A DNA stretch of 20,720 nt from Physocladia obscura (Eukaryota > Chytridiomycota > Chytridiomycetes > Chytridiales > Chytriomycetaceae): NCBI GenBank assembly GCA_027596945.1, contig JADGJH010000337.1:1-20720 (forward strand), read 5' to 3'. Below, one piece after another: positions 9,226 through 18,798 of the stretch. The position numbers and the translations under genes are program-made. Under the pieces are notes generated by a model. That model was not told the DNA's origin, made no database searches, and saw only the letters and a list, made by a program, of their open reading frames with translations. The number at the start of each line of letters is the position of its first letter. Within the stretch, counting starts at the first letter, position 1.

Positions 9226-9968
9226 CCAAACAGCGAGAAGCGTTTAGTGTGAAGTAATAAGCATTCACAGCAGGAAAGAGGAGGAAAGCAAAGTCTTCAG
9301 CCCCTCCACCTCTTGTTTTTTGTTTGGGAAGGTCAACTATGAATACTTTCTGTCAATTTCTTCGACTGACTGATCTGCAAATAGCTTTGTGATTTTTAAG
9401 ATAAAGACGCCTTCGACTATATCCTTCGATAAATTGATGGGCATTGATATAAAATCTTTGAAATTCATCGAAACGACGTCATCCGATGCAAAAGCGCAAA
9501 AAGCTGTAAATTTACTGACTGATTATAGCAGGGTTATTTAGGAGAAGCCTCTCATTAAAACCTCGTTTCACGCGGCTCTGCCAAAACCTGTTATCAAAAA
9601 TATATTTATGTTCAGCCAAACAGTGTATTGTCGGGCTAGTCCAAGACTGCATCCAGAATTACAATAAATCGAATGCGGAATGAGGAAACAAAAAGAGTAG
9701 TCGTTCAACTACAGAGACAGTCGTCTCTGATATCAATGAAACCGAAAATTGCTTTGAACATTTGAGAACAAAGGTGATGAAGGTTATGCTGAAATCAGTA
9801 AAGTAATAGCATCAGTGAAATTTGGTGTTTATGGAAAAATTACATTATCAGAATGCATGCCAGAACAACATTGGACCGAAAACCTTTTGAAGGAGCATTT
9901 ATTGACTTTTTTCAAATCTGTTGGAACTGATCTCGTCAGGATAAAATTTATGGTAATTGAAGAGTAAT
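9226..9968 (+). other. Unidentified coding-like stretch in several frames
   Basis: Several open pieces with balanced amino-acid composition follow one another on the plus strand: KFIETTSSDAKAQKAVNLL (about 9459), KPLIKTSFHAALPKPVIKN (about 9545), and a longer one from about 9765 to the TAA near 9966 (includes GYAEISKVIASVKFGVYGKI and MPEQHWTENLLKEHLLTFF). They need frameshifts or introns to connect. I do not recognise the family. It is either a decayed gene or the last exons of an unmodelled one. Confidence 0.3.
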
Positions 9969-10169
9969 GTTTAAACACCAAAGAGCGAACTACTTACACA
10001 AATAAGAAAAGAATAGGGAAAATTTATTGTAATACTACAGTAAGCTTAAAAAATTGCCTTGAATCCATTCCAACCAGAACGAGAAAAGCGTCTGCTTAGT
10101 GCATAAATCTTCAATGTAAGTACACACACACACGTAAACGCGCGCACATCTGACACTTCGACAATATGC
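9969..10169. other. 3' flank with CA repeat
   Basis: Downstream side of the minus-strand tail-anchored gene. It holds a short CA-repeat at about 10121-10133 and an AATAAA on the minus strand near 10023-10030 that could serve 3' end formation. Confidence 0.35.
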
Positions 10170-11015
10170 TTACCGTATCATTCTTGAAAATAAAACTACC
10201 GACACGCCCATAAGGACAAACTTTCCTGTAATTATCGCAACCTTCCAGAACCTGTTCCAAAATATCAATCAAAGTTATTATCTTAAAATAATTTACCATC
10301 CGCTTATATTATCATCGTCTTCGTCATGGGGTTCTGATGGCTTGCGGTTTTTCAAAAGTTCGGCTTTTTTCTGCAATTGTGAATTTCCAGTGAAATTATG
10401 AGTAAGTGAAGGGTTTTCAGATACTATTTGATCGACATTGAAAAGTGCTGTATTGAAATCTGCGGATTCACTCAGTGCATTGGATTGCGAATAAGGTGGT
10501 GCAGGCGAGATCAGAGTTTGTTCATCAATAGATAATAAACCTTTGCTTGCGATGCGACCGTTTCCACCGTTATTATCGTTCACAAAAGATGATGTTGACG
10601 AAATAAAGTTTTGATTTGAATTTTGAGAAGATGAAGTTAGAGAAGTAACGGGCGACTTTTTGAAAGGACGCGCAAATGGCGGAGTTTCGGTAAGGAAAGT
10701 CGGCGGTGGCGCCAATGTAGCCAAAATGGCGTCGACCTCTGCATCAACATCAGTGGGCAAGTATGTGTTGAAGTTTACGTTTGCGGTATTTGTGTTTGGA
10801 TTGGAGTTTGTAGTGGCTTGATGGTCAATTTGCAGTGGCACTTTTACACGTTCGAAGCCATGTTTGAGTTCGCGTGCTCTGCGGGAATCATGTGGCTGAT
10901 CCGCGTCAACAGCAATATTAACCCACGACCAAGCGAGATTGTTTTCGCTTCTCGTGTTACTTTCATGGATGCTGTTTTTGTTACCGCTGTTCCGCTTGGT
11001 TTCTTTGGTTTCCAT
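10170..11015 (-). CDS. Hypothetical tail-anchored membrane protein
   Basis: Exon 1 is 11015-10297 and exon 2 is 10251-10170, with a 45-bp intron (GTAAAT...AACAG), giving 801 nt and 266 residues. Exon 1 alone ends at a TAA overlapping the donor. Splicing completes the Trp codon and adds FWKVAIITGKFVLMGVSVVL plus a short basic end (FSRMIR). This is a single C-terminal hydrophobic segment as in tail-anchored proteins inserted by the GET route. The rest is polar, rich in Ser/Asn/Pro, with an acidic patch (DEDDDN) just before the anchor and QKKAELLKNRK before that. I do not recognise the family; the organelle cannot be told. The start is the only Met before the conserved-looking part, and no upstream exon is evident. 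The alternative exon-2 frame (VLEGCDNYRK) does not match the splice phase. Confidence 0.6.
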
Positions 11016-12183
11016 TGCAATTTTTTTTGTTTCGCAATCGGAACTTAGCCACCCAAAAACCTTTTTTTTTTAACTTCAAAAAGTTTCCAGCTGCTGCATA
11101 AAATATCTTTAAGCATAGTTGTAAATTATTAAAAAATAATAATTATTTAAAATTATTTAAAATAATTGACTATCTACATACTTGTTTCTTAAGGTATCAG
11201 GTGTTGTCCAATGAAGGGTCCAAGAATGTATGCAAGATGCCAGTTTTGCTATCTTAGAAATTAGAATCTCCATGATGAATCACATACTTTGAATTCATAA
11301 ATCACAATTACTTTCTGCCTGAGGAAATGACAGGAATGTAATACAATCAATAGTTTATGATTCTTTCTTTTCGGCCATCAAATGGAATATCTGATCTTTT
11401 TTATTTTGATTCAGCTTCTAAACGCTGCTTCTTTCTTAATGATTAAGATGACACTGCTAGCGTCATTTTATGATCCTTGTGTTGTGCGTTCAATAAAGAG
11501 AAAAAGATTGAGAACTGGTTGACAGTCATTTTGAAAGCGCCAGAGAATAATGTTCAGAAAAAAAACTTAGAATTTTGGCAATAAATCTTTTAACATTTTG
11601 CAGAGATAGTTTATTAACCCAAGACACAAGTTATTTCTATAATCTGTACAAAAAAATTGTGTAAGAAAATGACCAAGGAGAACACAGAAACACAAATTGA
11701 CATGCCTCACTCTGTTATGTGTTCCAATCACAATAATATTTCCAACAGAGAAGGTTCAGTTCATTTTATAAAAATTGTTGAATCTTCTTACAGTTCACAA
11801 GCAAACCTGTTATACAGAGTACATTACAGCCTTCAAACTTAACTTCTGTACACACAACCCTCTTCTTCCATGACTCTCTGTTTTGGATGAGAAAGAAATA
11901 AAAAGTATTGATAGGTTTTATTTTGGTTTATGTAATTTCGCGAAAGTAGTCGTATGATTCAGTATTGTATCTGGAAGAAACTCATTGCATGGCTCCTCCT
12001 TTTGTGGGTTCACGTGACTTAGCAGGCTCAAATACTTCAACTGATTTGAATAGAATACATCATAAGAACGAATGTCTATTATTTTCTTTCAGAGACATCA
12101 GGTTTTTACTATTTTATATATTAATATTGATAATTTTCATTGCTTAAAATATTCGTGTCTCTGTTTACCTTTGTTCGCTAGTT
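11016..12183. other. Long gap without a protein gene
   Basis: A 1.17-kb AT-rich region. It has an almost pure A/T run around 11123-11166, a weak snoRNA-like motif (separate entry), and a 61-codon plus-strand frame at 11657-11842 without recognisable features. Nothing else can be supported. Confidence 0.5.
11263..11330 (+). ncRNA. Possible box C/D snoRNA (weak)
   Basis: ATGATGA (box C consensus RUGAUGA) at 11272-11278 and CTGA (box D) at 11319-11322, with the bases just outside able to pair in a short imperfect stem (tctcc with ggaaa). The spacing of about 40 nt is on the short side and no C'/D' pair or rRNA target could be verified. Such motifs arise by chance easily. Confidence 0.15.
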
Positions 12184-12189
12184 ACGCGT
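12184..12189. promoter_or_regulatory. MluI cell-cycle box (ACGCGT)
   Basis: A palindromic ACGCGT lies 151 bp upstream of the helicase ATG. In ascomycete yeasts this box binds MBF and drives G1/S genes, including repair genes. Its use in this organism is inferred, and a single hexamer is weak evidence. Confidence 0.3.
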
Positions 12190-12339
12190 GGTAGGTGATG
12201 CGTCAATCGAGTGCTTGCTGTGAATACTATGTACGACAGTTGCGTGAGCGTATACCTGAGTGTGTAATACGTTGCCTGTAATGTGTGACATGAAACTCAT
12301 TCTGTCGGTTTTTGTCCGAAAAACGGAAAGAAAAAGGGA

Positions 12340-15300
12340 ATGAAAAACGCAGGAAAAGCGCGGGATACGTCCAGGCTGATGCAGATTCCCGCGTTGGATC
12401 TTGAGCATACGCAGCCGGCAGTCAATGCACGCTTGGCTTTGATGCGCGCGCCGCTCTTCGATTACCAGCTGAGAAGTCTCACGCGGATGCTCCGGATTGA
12501 GCTCAAGGCCCACCGCGGATTGCAAGTTACGGGTGTCAACCGTCGTTTAAAGTGCCGCGGTGGCGTTGTTGCCGATCCCGTCGGGCTGGGCAAAACTGCG
12601 CTATGTATTGCTCTGATTCTATGTTCCCCCCCGCCATCACCAGTATTGCCATCATTATCATCATCATCATCATCTACTCCATTCCACTCGTTGGTTGTTA
12701 CGCCTCCACATTTGCTCAAACAATGGCACGCAGAAATTTTGAAATTCACAGACCATTTGAAGGTGTGTTTAACCCTTTCCAACAACGAATAGTATTCATG
12801 AATTCAACCAGGTTCTTACTATTTATAGTATTACTCCGGGTAAAACAATGGCCGAATGTATTGCTGGCTTTGATGTTATTATCGTTTCCATCGAGTTGTT
12901 GACATCTGGGCCGTACAAATATGCCTTGGAAAAACTCACCAACCAAACATTTCATTCCATTAACTGGCGTAGGCTGATTTTCGATGAATGCCATGAAACA
13001 ATCTTGCTTGGCGGAGAAAATATGAATGTTCTTTCATCATTAAAAGCTATTAACGGTGAGGTTTTTGTTTTTTCCCCTGTTTTTCATGAAATGCTGAAAT
13101 AGATTTTGGATAATATAAATTTAGTTTGGTGCGTGTCTGGGACACCTTTCACTCACGATGACATTTCAATATACGGAATTCATCAACTTCTTGATATTGA
13201 TATTAAGTTGAACGTTGCAAATAACCCATTCGCAATAGCTAGTTCTGCATATCGCAACGAAGCCTTTGAGCATCTGAAGAAAACGATTTACATTCGCAAC
13301 ACACCTGAAAGCATCGCCGCTTTTCGAAAATCGACAAACTCAATGTCGGACTCAAAGAATTTGCCTGAACCACGATACCAAGAGCAAATAATTCTTCTAC
13401 CGTATACAGTTTTTGAACGCGCATTATATGACGAGCGGTTCACACGATTTACTGGAAATATTACTCAAAATTTATATTCAGAAACTCTCGAGCCATTGCG
13501 TCAATTGTGCTGTCATCCAGAAGCATGCAACGACTGGATCGGACGTCTTAAAGACGTAAATCCACGTTCAAATGATTTTATCCAAGTGTCTCCATCATCA
13601 TCCAAAAAAAAAACCGTACAAAGCATTAAAAACAACAACGGAAGCCTTTCGCTTGCCGAACTTCCAGCTCGTATGATAAGCGTTAAACAAACCGAAATTC
13701 AAAAACTCGATGCTTCTCACATACGCATGAATCACCGCATCACGAGCGCGGAAAACTCAATTATTTACGCAAATGCGATCAATACATTGACTTCATTATC
13801 TTCGTCAAAAAATAATAAAATTACGCGACGTGTCAAAGACAAGATATATCGATTCTATGACGTTTCTAACGTTCTTGTTAGCCATCGTGCCTTTATTAAT
13901 GAAAGTGATAACGACGACGATGATTATGAGAGCTGGTGCGTTGGATCCGTAGACGAGACTGGAACGCGTCGATTTCGGGTTAATGGTGAAAACGGTGCCA
14001 CGTATGTGGCTGCTGAAAGCGCCATGGAAATTATCAGTGCATTCCAAGGATCTGACAACAGAATGGCATTTGTGCGGGGCCAAACGGAGTGGATTGAGAG
14101 AGAAAAGGAAAACCTTGCTGAGAATCGGAGAGAACTTGATAAGGTTAATGCTGAAATTCGGTTTTTCATGAGTATGGTTGAAGGATTGAAGGCGGCGACA
14201 GCAGTGACTGAGTTAAAGGATACCGGAAATAAAATTGCTGTCGATACCGTTCCAACTGTCACTGCTGTTTCCCATGCCAGTGAAAATGAAGATATAGATT
14301 TTATAGAAAAGACGGTTGATCGTGTCAAAAAAGTTTCTGAAAGCAAGAAAGCAGAGAAAGACAATACTATTCTTGAATGCTTGATTTGTTCCGAAGAAGT
14401 CACTGTTCTTGCTGTTTTAAGTTGTGGGCATTCGACCTGCCGGCCTTGTTTGGTGAGTCCGTTAAATAATATTATTGTTATTGGATATTGACAAGAGAAA
14501 ATTATCAGGACAAATGGTTTTTAAAAGACAAGTCATGCCCAAATTGCCGAAAAGAAATCACTGATATTGACCAAGTGCTTAATGTCGATACAAAAGCTCC
14601 ACAACTCGCCCCTTTAGCTGAAATTGGACCGACCCCCAAAGCAGAATCTGAACAGAAACCCCTTCCGCCAATGGTTATGCAGTATGTTCCACCAGTAGTG
14701 ATAAAGTACGGAACAAAACCCGCTGCAGTTGCAGAATTTTTGCGTAAAATTCTCGCTGATTCTGAAAACAACAAAATTATCATCTTTTCAAAATGGCATT
14801 CTATGTTGACTTTGCTGTCGCGAACTTTGAGTTTTCTTGGAATTCTCAACCTGTAAGTTTTATTTATTACCATGGATCTTTTACTAATTATTTATTTGTT
14901 AATTATTGTAATTTAGATTTCCAAAAATGTCAACAAATCAATCTTTGGCAAAGGAACCAACGGAATCCATATCAAACAAAAAAAGAGGGAAATCAGCCCC
15001 AGCTAAACCCGCTGTGAAACTACCGCGACAAGCATCACACCACCAATTGGCTGGAGCCCAGATTGAAGATCCAATTGCTGAATTTCAAAATGGTGTGGAA
15101 TACCGCGTTTTAATGCTCAGTTTGCAAGAAAGCGCGGCTGGAACAAACTTGCAATGTGCAAATTATATTGTCATGTTGGAACCTGCATGCGGCGACAGTA
15201 GTTCACATGCAATTGCGACTGAGCAACAGGCAATTGGAAGAGCTGTTCGATATGGAGTAAGTATTTTAGCCATGTTGCTGTTGTTTCTGCTGTTATTTCT

Positions 15301-15823
15301 GCTGTTATTTACTTTTTCCTCATATTCACAGCAGACACAACTTGTTACTGTTTGCAAATTTGTGGTAGCTGGAACTATTGAAGAAGATTTATACAGATTC
15401 CAAGAAGAAGAACGAAAGAAGCGTGTGGTAGAAGGAAAAACAGCATATTTAAAACGAGTTCGCTTGTTTGAAACATCTTCGCAATTCACTCAAGAAGGAA
15501 TTGAAGTATTTGGCAAAAATATACTCGAAGAAATTTATGAAGATAAAGAAAGTCTTTCTGACAAAGAACGGCCTGTACTTAATCCTATTGCAACTGCAAG
15601 ATCGGCTAAAATGAGTTCAGACGCAATAAAAGACGCGTTTGATTTTGACAGTGATAGTGAGGATGAGAGGGACAACGAGTTGAAACCACCACTAACAAAA
15701 ATTGCTCGAAGGATGAAAGGAATTGTGTTCAGCTGTCCTGTTTGCAGCAAAGAAATGCGAGTTGATAGTAATGCTGCAATGAATGTTCATATTGATGAAT
15801 GCTTGCTGAAGGGTATGATTTAA
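12340..15823 (+). CDS. SNF2 helicase-RING E3 ligase of Rad5/SHPRH type with C-terminal UBZ4 finger
   Basis: Six exons: 12340-12762, 12812-13060, 13103-14452, 14509-14852, 14917-15256 and 15332-15823, giving 3198 nt and 1065 residues. Introns are 49, 42, 56, 64 and 75 bp, all GT-AG with matching phase. Domains: Q-motif YQ at 42-43; motif I GLGKT 82-86; motif Ia LVVTPPHLLKQW; motif II DECH 199-202; motif III WCVSGTP; RING-HC about 650-687 (CLIC...CGHSTC--C...CPNC); motif IV IIIFSKWHSM; motif V SLQESAAGTNL; motif VI QAIGRAVRYG|QTQ at the exon 5/6 junction; and a C-terminal CPVC...HIDEC finger of Rad18/UBZ4 type (about 1037-1060). A RING between ATPase lobes is typical of Rad5, HLTF, SHPRH and Rad16, which act in PCNA polyubiquitination, error-free damage bypass or repair. 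No HIRAN domain is visible. ATG 12340 follows an in-frame stop near 12278. A TCA microsatellite encodes a Ser run near residue 100. Confidence 0.9.
15257..15331 (+). other. In-frame 75-bp intron inside helicase motif VI
   Basis: GTAAGT...CACAG. The length is a multiple of three and there is no stop, so retention would insert a leucine-rich hydrophobic segment between RYG and QTQ of motif VI. It contains a 12-bp tandem duplication (15284-15295 and 15296-15307). The acceptor is CAGCAG, a tandem NAGNAG site. The first AG keeps the Gln of the conserved G-Q-T. Confidence 0.8.
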
Positions 15824-16103
15824 ATACAATATTATTAGACAGATTTTGTAAAAAGAATTCTTCGTGAATAATGAGTTGGAAGCATGAAGCAACTTTTTTG
15901 TTATATTTGCTGGCGAAATGTAGTATTTTTGAATGAGGCATGGTGTGAGGAGACTTAGTTGGTGTAGTTATTGTGAATTACAATTTTTTTTTTTTTTTTT
16001 TGTAAAATTATATTATATTGTGTTTTTTTTGATTAAGCATTTATCGAATCGCCTCTAATATAAAATCGTTAGTTCCGTCTTGATCCCGATACGTGAGTCT
16101 TCG
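15824..16103. other. Intergenic region with an 18-T run
   Basis: It separates the helicase gene from RRP43 on the same strand. A run of 18 T lies at 15984-16001. No further gene is seen; a GTGAGT at 16093 could be a donor of an untranslated upstream exon, but there is no ATG ahead of it. Confidence 0.5.
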
Positions 16104-17104
16104 ATGGAGGTCTCCAAAGAGTTTCAGATATCTAAAACCAATTGAACAGGTTCAAAAAGTTACATCCCCAAGAATACCATCGACGTTTCTTGGCAAAAGG
16201 TGTCCGACCTGATGGGCGCGAAGGACTACAGACATGGCGCAAAGCCAGCGTTCTTTCGGGTGCGCATCGCATTATTATACACCATGTCACAACATTTTGC
16301 TTAATCTTTTACAAACGTAACAGCCGTACTTGCAACATGTGCTGGCAGCGCAATGGTTCGTCTCGGTGGAACAACGGCATTGTGTGGTGTCAAGGTTGAA
16401 GTCGCTGTTCCTGACGCTGGGTTCCCAACACGCGGTTTCCTAGTTCCCAATATCGATTTCCCGCCGCTCTGTTCTCCTGCTTTCAACAAAATTGGGCCAC
16501 CGCAAGAATTTGAACAGAGTGTCAGTGAGACTGTTTTTCGCGTCGTTGATGGGTAAATAAAATAAGAATAATTAAAAGTCGTTGGGAAAAATTGTTTAAT
16601 GAATATATTAGTTCAAATGTGTTGGATTTGGACTCTCTGTGCATTGAGTCGGGAAAAGCTGTGTGGGTTATATATGCAGATATTGTATTTCTAAATTACG
16701 AAGGAAACGCTGTTGATGCTGCTCTCATTGCTCTGGCGGCTGCATTAAAAGATGTGCGCATTCCCAAAGCTACATACTTTCATGAAGAAGGCTGTGTTCG
16801 TGCTGACTATGCAGACGACAAGAAGTGGCCATTAAATATCAAAAGAATTCCCTTCGGAGCCACATTTGGTATTTTTGAATCTGGCGATGTAGTTGGACTT
16901 GGTGGAGGCGCAAAAATTGCGATGGCAGACCCAACCAATGAAGAGGAAACTGTGCTTCTTAGTTCGCTGACAATTGTTGTTGATGGAAACAATGGTGATT
17001 TGATGGGAACAACTGGCGCACAAGTTTCTGTAAAATTATTGGACGAATGTGTTGTAGCAGCCAAAAAACGGGCAGTTGAGTTACAGAAAATTCTCAAAAA
17101 ATAA
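16104..17104 (+). CDS. RRP43: Exosome core subunit Rrp43/EXOSC8 (RNase PH fold)
   Basis: Exons 16104-16120, 16150-16259, 16324-16552 and 16612-17104 add to 849 nt, 282 residues, close to human EXOSC8 (276). Features in order: FKKLHPQEYHRRFL, RPDGRE, GSAMVRLGGTTALCGVKVE, GFLVPNIDFPPLC, LCIESGKAVWVIYADI, NAVDAALIALAAALK, NIKRIPFGATF, ADPTNEEE and LTIVVDGNNG. This is the RNase PH-like ring subunit of the eukaryotic exosome, structural rather than catalytic, acting in nuclear and cytoplasmic 3'-5' RNA processing. Introns 2 and 3 are 64 and 59 bp. The first is a problem: the only ATG with a matching phase is 16104 (MEVSKE-FKKLH), which requires a 29-nt intron (16121-16149, GTTTCA...AACAG). Otherwise the start lies in an unseen upstream exon. 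Gene identity is secure; the start is uncertain. Confidence 0.88.
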
Positions 17105-17341
17105 AGCTATTCAAACGAAATAGGTTATATTTTATTCGTGTAATTGGAAGAAAATTGTTTATTTGACAGGCACATGATCAAGTAATTGTGCAACGGAAAT
17201 GGAGGAATTTTAACTTCCAACTTTGTCTCATAAATTTGAATCAGAAATTAAATTAATATAAAATAGTTTACATGAGGCACAAGAATGGGGTTTTATTTAG
17301 TGTTCTATTTTCGGAATAATAAACAACAAGTTTTACTAAAA
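17105..17341. other. 3' flank of RRP43 and left border of the second repeat copy
   Basis: AT-rich, with no gene. From about 17212 it contains the left half of a diverged direct repeat that recurs at 18540-18710. Confidence 0.45.
17212..17335. repeat. Diverged direct repeat, left copy, flanking element copy 2
   Basis: It shares ttccaactttgt, tgaggcacaa and gttctatt-t-g-aa-aataaa-aa in the same order with 18540-18710. Similarity is patchy and spacing differs by about 40 bp, so it could be an old terminal repeat of the element or just related AT-rich sequence. Confidence 0.4.
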
Positions 17342-18030
17342 TTATCACAAGTCCCATGTAAACAATTTAAACGGAATCCGCAGGCGCAGGATTCAACATA
17401 CCCATTGTAGATTACCAAAGAGTATTGTGAGTATCAACCATATGACACTAATGTAACAAGAATTGAATATGAAATAGCTATAGTGCCAGCAAATCAAGTC
17501 AACATTATGTATGGTGCAGTCCTCAGCCATTAGAATTTGAAGATAGATCCAAACAAAACAAGAAATAGCAATTGTGTTGTTTCATTTTTGTCAGAAGCAT
17601 ACTCAAAACACATCAAAGTGGATAAGTATTTTCATCTTCAACATTTAATATTCCAATATCATAAATCAAGTATATTGTTCCATCCACAAGTGTTTGTTCA
17701 CAGTATTAAAGATCCACTCAATAATCATGTCTACAAAGTTGACAAAAAGAAGATTAACTCAACACTCTTGAAGGTTAGCTTTGTTCAGATGAACCAATTT
17801 TGATTAATGACCCTAAGAAAAACTTGAAACTCAAAAATCCTGTTTGATTCAATACCAATCAATCTTTAAAAGAAAAAATTAACAAACTTGAACTAACTGT
17901 TACTGAACTTCAATCAAAAAGCAAGTCTATTTCTGATGCTAATTTGATTGAAAAACACAGAGATCAAGAAGACACAAACCAAATTTGGCAAAATAACATA
18001 GCTTATGGAAGGGTGAGAATATTTCAACAC
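17342..18030 (+). pseudogene. Unrecognised repeated gene, copy 2 (coiled-coil protein, broken)
   Basis: One plus-strand frame runs from 17342 to 17803 with only two TAG codons (17408-17410 and 17531-17533). It includes EYCEYQPYDTNVTRIEYE, VPANQVNIMYGAV, SKHIKVDKYFHLQHLIFQYH, FHPQVFVHSIKD and YKVDKKKINSTLLKV. A frame change then leads to DPKKNLKLKNP, a TGA, and the coiled-coil piece NQSLKEKINKLELTVTELQ. From FHPQVF onward it matches 571-960 of the window, so copy 1 has lost the upstream 330 bp. I do not recognise the family. The copies differ widely in DNA yet keep the protein pattern. Confidence 0.5.
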
Positions 18031-18116
18031 TGACAGAGAGGCGTTTGAGAGTGAAAAGAAAGCATGGATGTCAAAAAGAGAATTTTAAGACTCTGTGGAG
18101 TGATCTGAAAGTTATT

Positions 18117-18362
18117 TTAATCCTTTTCATTCATTTGATCATTTTTATGAAACACCTGGTTCAAGAAATTGTTAATAACATGCCTTCCATTCTCAAGCAT
18201 TTGTATAATCATGTTGCAGTCTGTGTCCAAGGCTTTCCATTTCAAATCACACAAGTTGGTTTGACAGTTTAAATGAACAGTTTTAACTGAGATTGCATCA
18301 TTTGCTGATGTTGTGACTGTGATAACATTAGTTGAGATTAGTGCAAGTGAACAGATAACCAA
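18117..18362 (-). pseudogene. Unrecognised convergent gene, copy 2 (C-terminal part)
   Basis: An open minus-strand frame of 81 codons matches the C-terminal piece at 1442-1227: DAISVKTVHLNCQTNLCDLK against DTISVRTVHHKCQANLRDLK, and GRHVINNFLNQV against GRQVINNFLNQV. The upstream exons found in copy 1 (up to 2267) are not evident here, so this copy is truncated. Orientation relative to the plus-strand partner is the same convergent arrangement as in copy 1. Confidence 0.5.
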
Positions 18363-18798
18363 TTTTGATTAATCTTTCTTCAACAAACCCACTCCTGTTA
18401 GATTTAAGAATAAAACATGTTATACAAGCTGAATAAATGTTAAATAGAATTGAAAATAGAAATATTATTTATTAGATAACTGTGAAAGAAAATAATAATC
18501 ATTTTTGTTCACGGCAAAATTCAAGAAAGGGGATTAAATGTTCCAACTTTGTTGTTTTATATTTGAAGAATTATCTTTTGCTAAGAAATTGGTTTTTAAT
18601 CAATATTGATGCATTAGAAATGAGGCACAAAAAGTTTCAATGTGAGGCATGGAATTTGGCATATTAAATTGTTGTTCTATTCTTGAAAATAAATAATAAG
18701 AGTCTAAAACTAAATTGTACTTTACTGTGCCAATTCCACTAGTTCAAGTGAATCTGCTTTCACACGATTCAACAATTCCATTACCTATAATCATTGCT
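18363..18798. other. Gap with right border of element copy 2
   Basis: AT-rich, no intact gene. 18540-18710 is the right half of the diverged direct repeat. A 61-codon plus-strand frame (18482-18667) has no recognisable features. Confidence 0.45.
18540..18710. repeat. Diverged direct repeat, right copy, flanking element copy 2
   Basis: Partner of 17212-17335; see there for the shared blocks. Confidence 0.4.

Noticed and set aside
10111..10299. Minus-strand 62-codon frame (VLEGCDNYRK...) as a separate gene or as exon 2 of the tail-anchored gene
   Set aside because: Its frame does not agree with the phase left by the GTAAAT donor at 10296; the phase-consistent frame gives a hydrophobic C-terminus followed by a stop.
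12829..12847. Alternative 3' splice site TTTATAG at 12828 for helicase intron 1
   Set aside because: It leaves the wrong phase; the CAG at 12811 joins in phase 0 and gives the expected HLK|VLTIYS continuation.
13924..14403. 159-codon minus-strand frame opposite the helicase
   Set aside because: Antisense to a region with a consistent helicase reading frame; Ser/Thr-rich shadow.
16093..16149. 58-bp intron with GTGAGT donor at 16093 as the first RRP43 intron
   Set aside because: No ATG precedes it in the required frame and a TAG interrupts; it is kept only as a possible untranslated-exon alternative.
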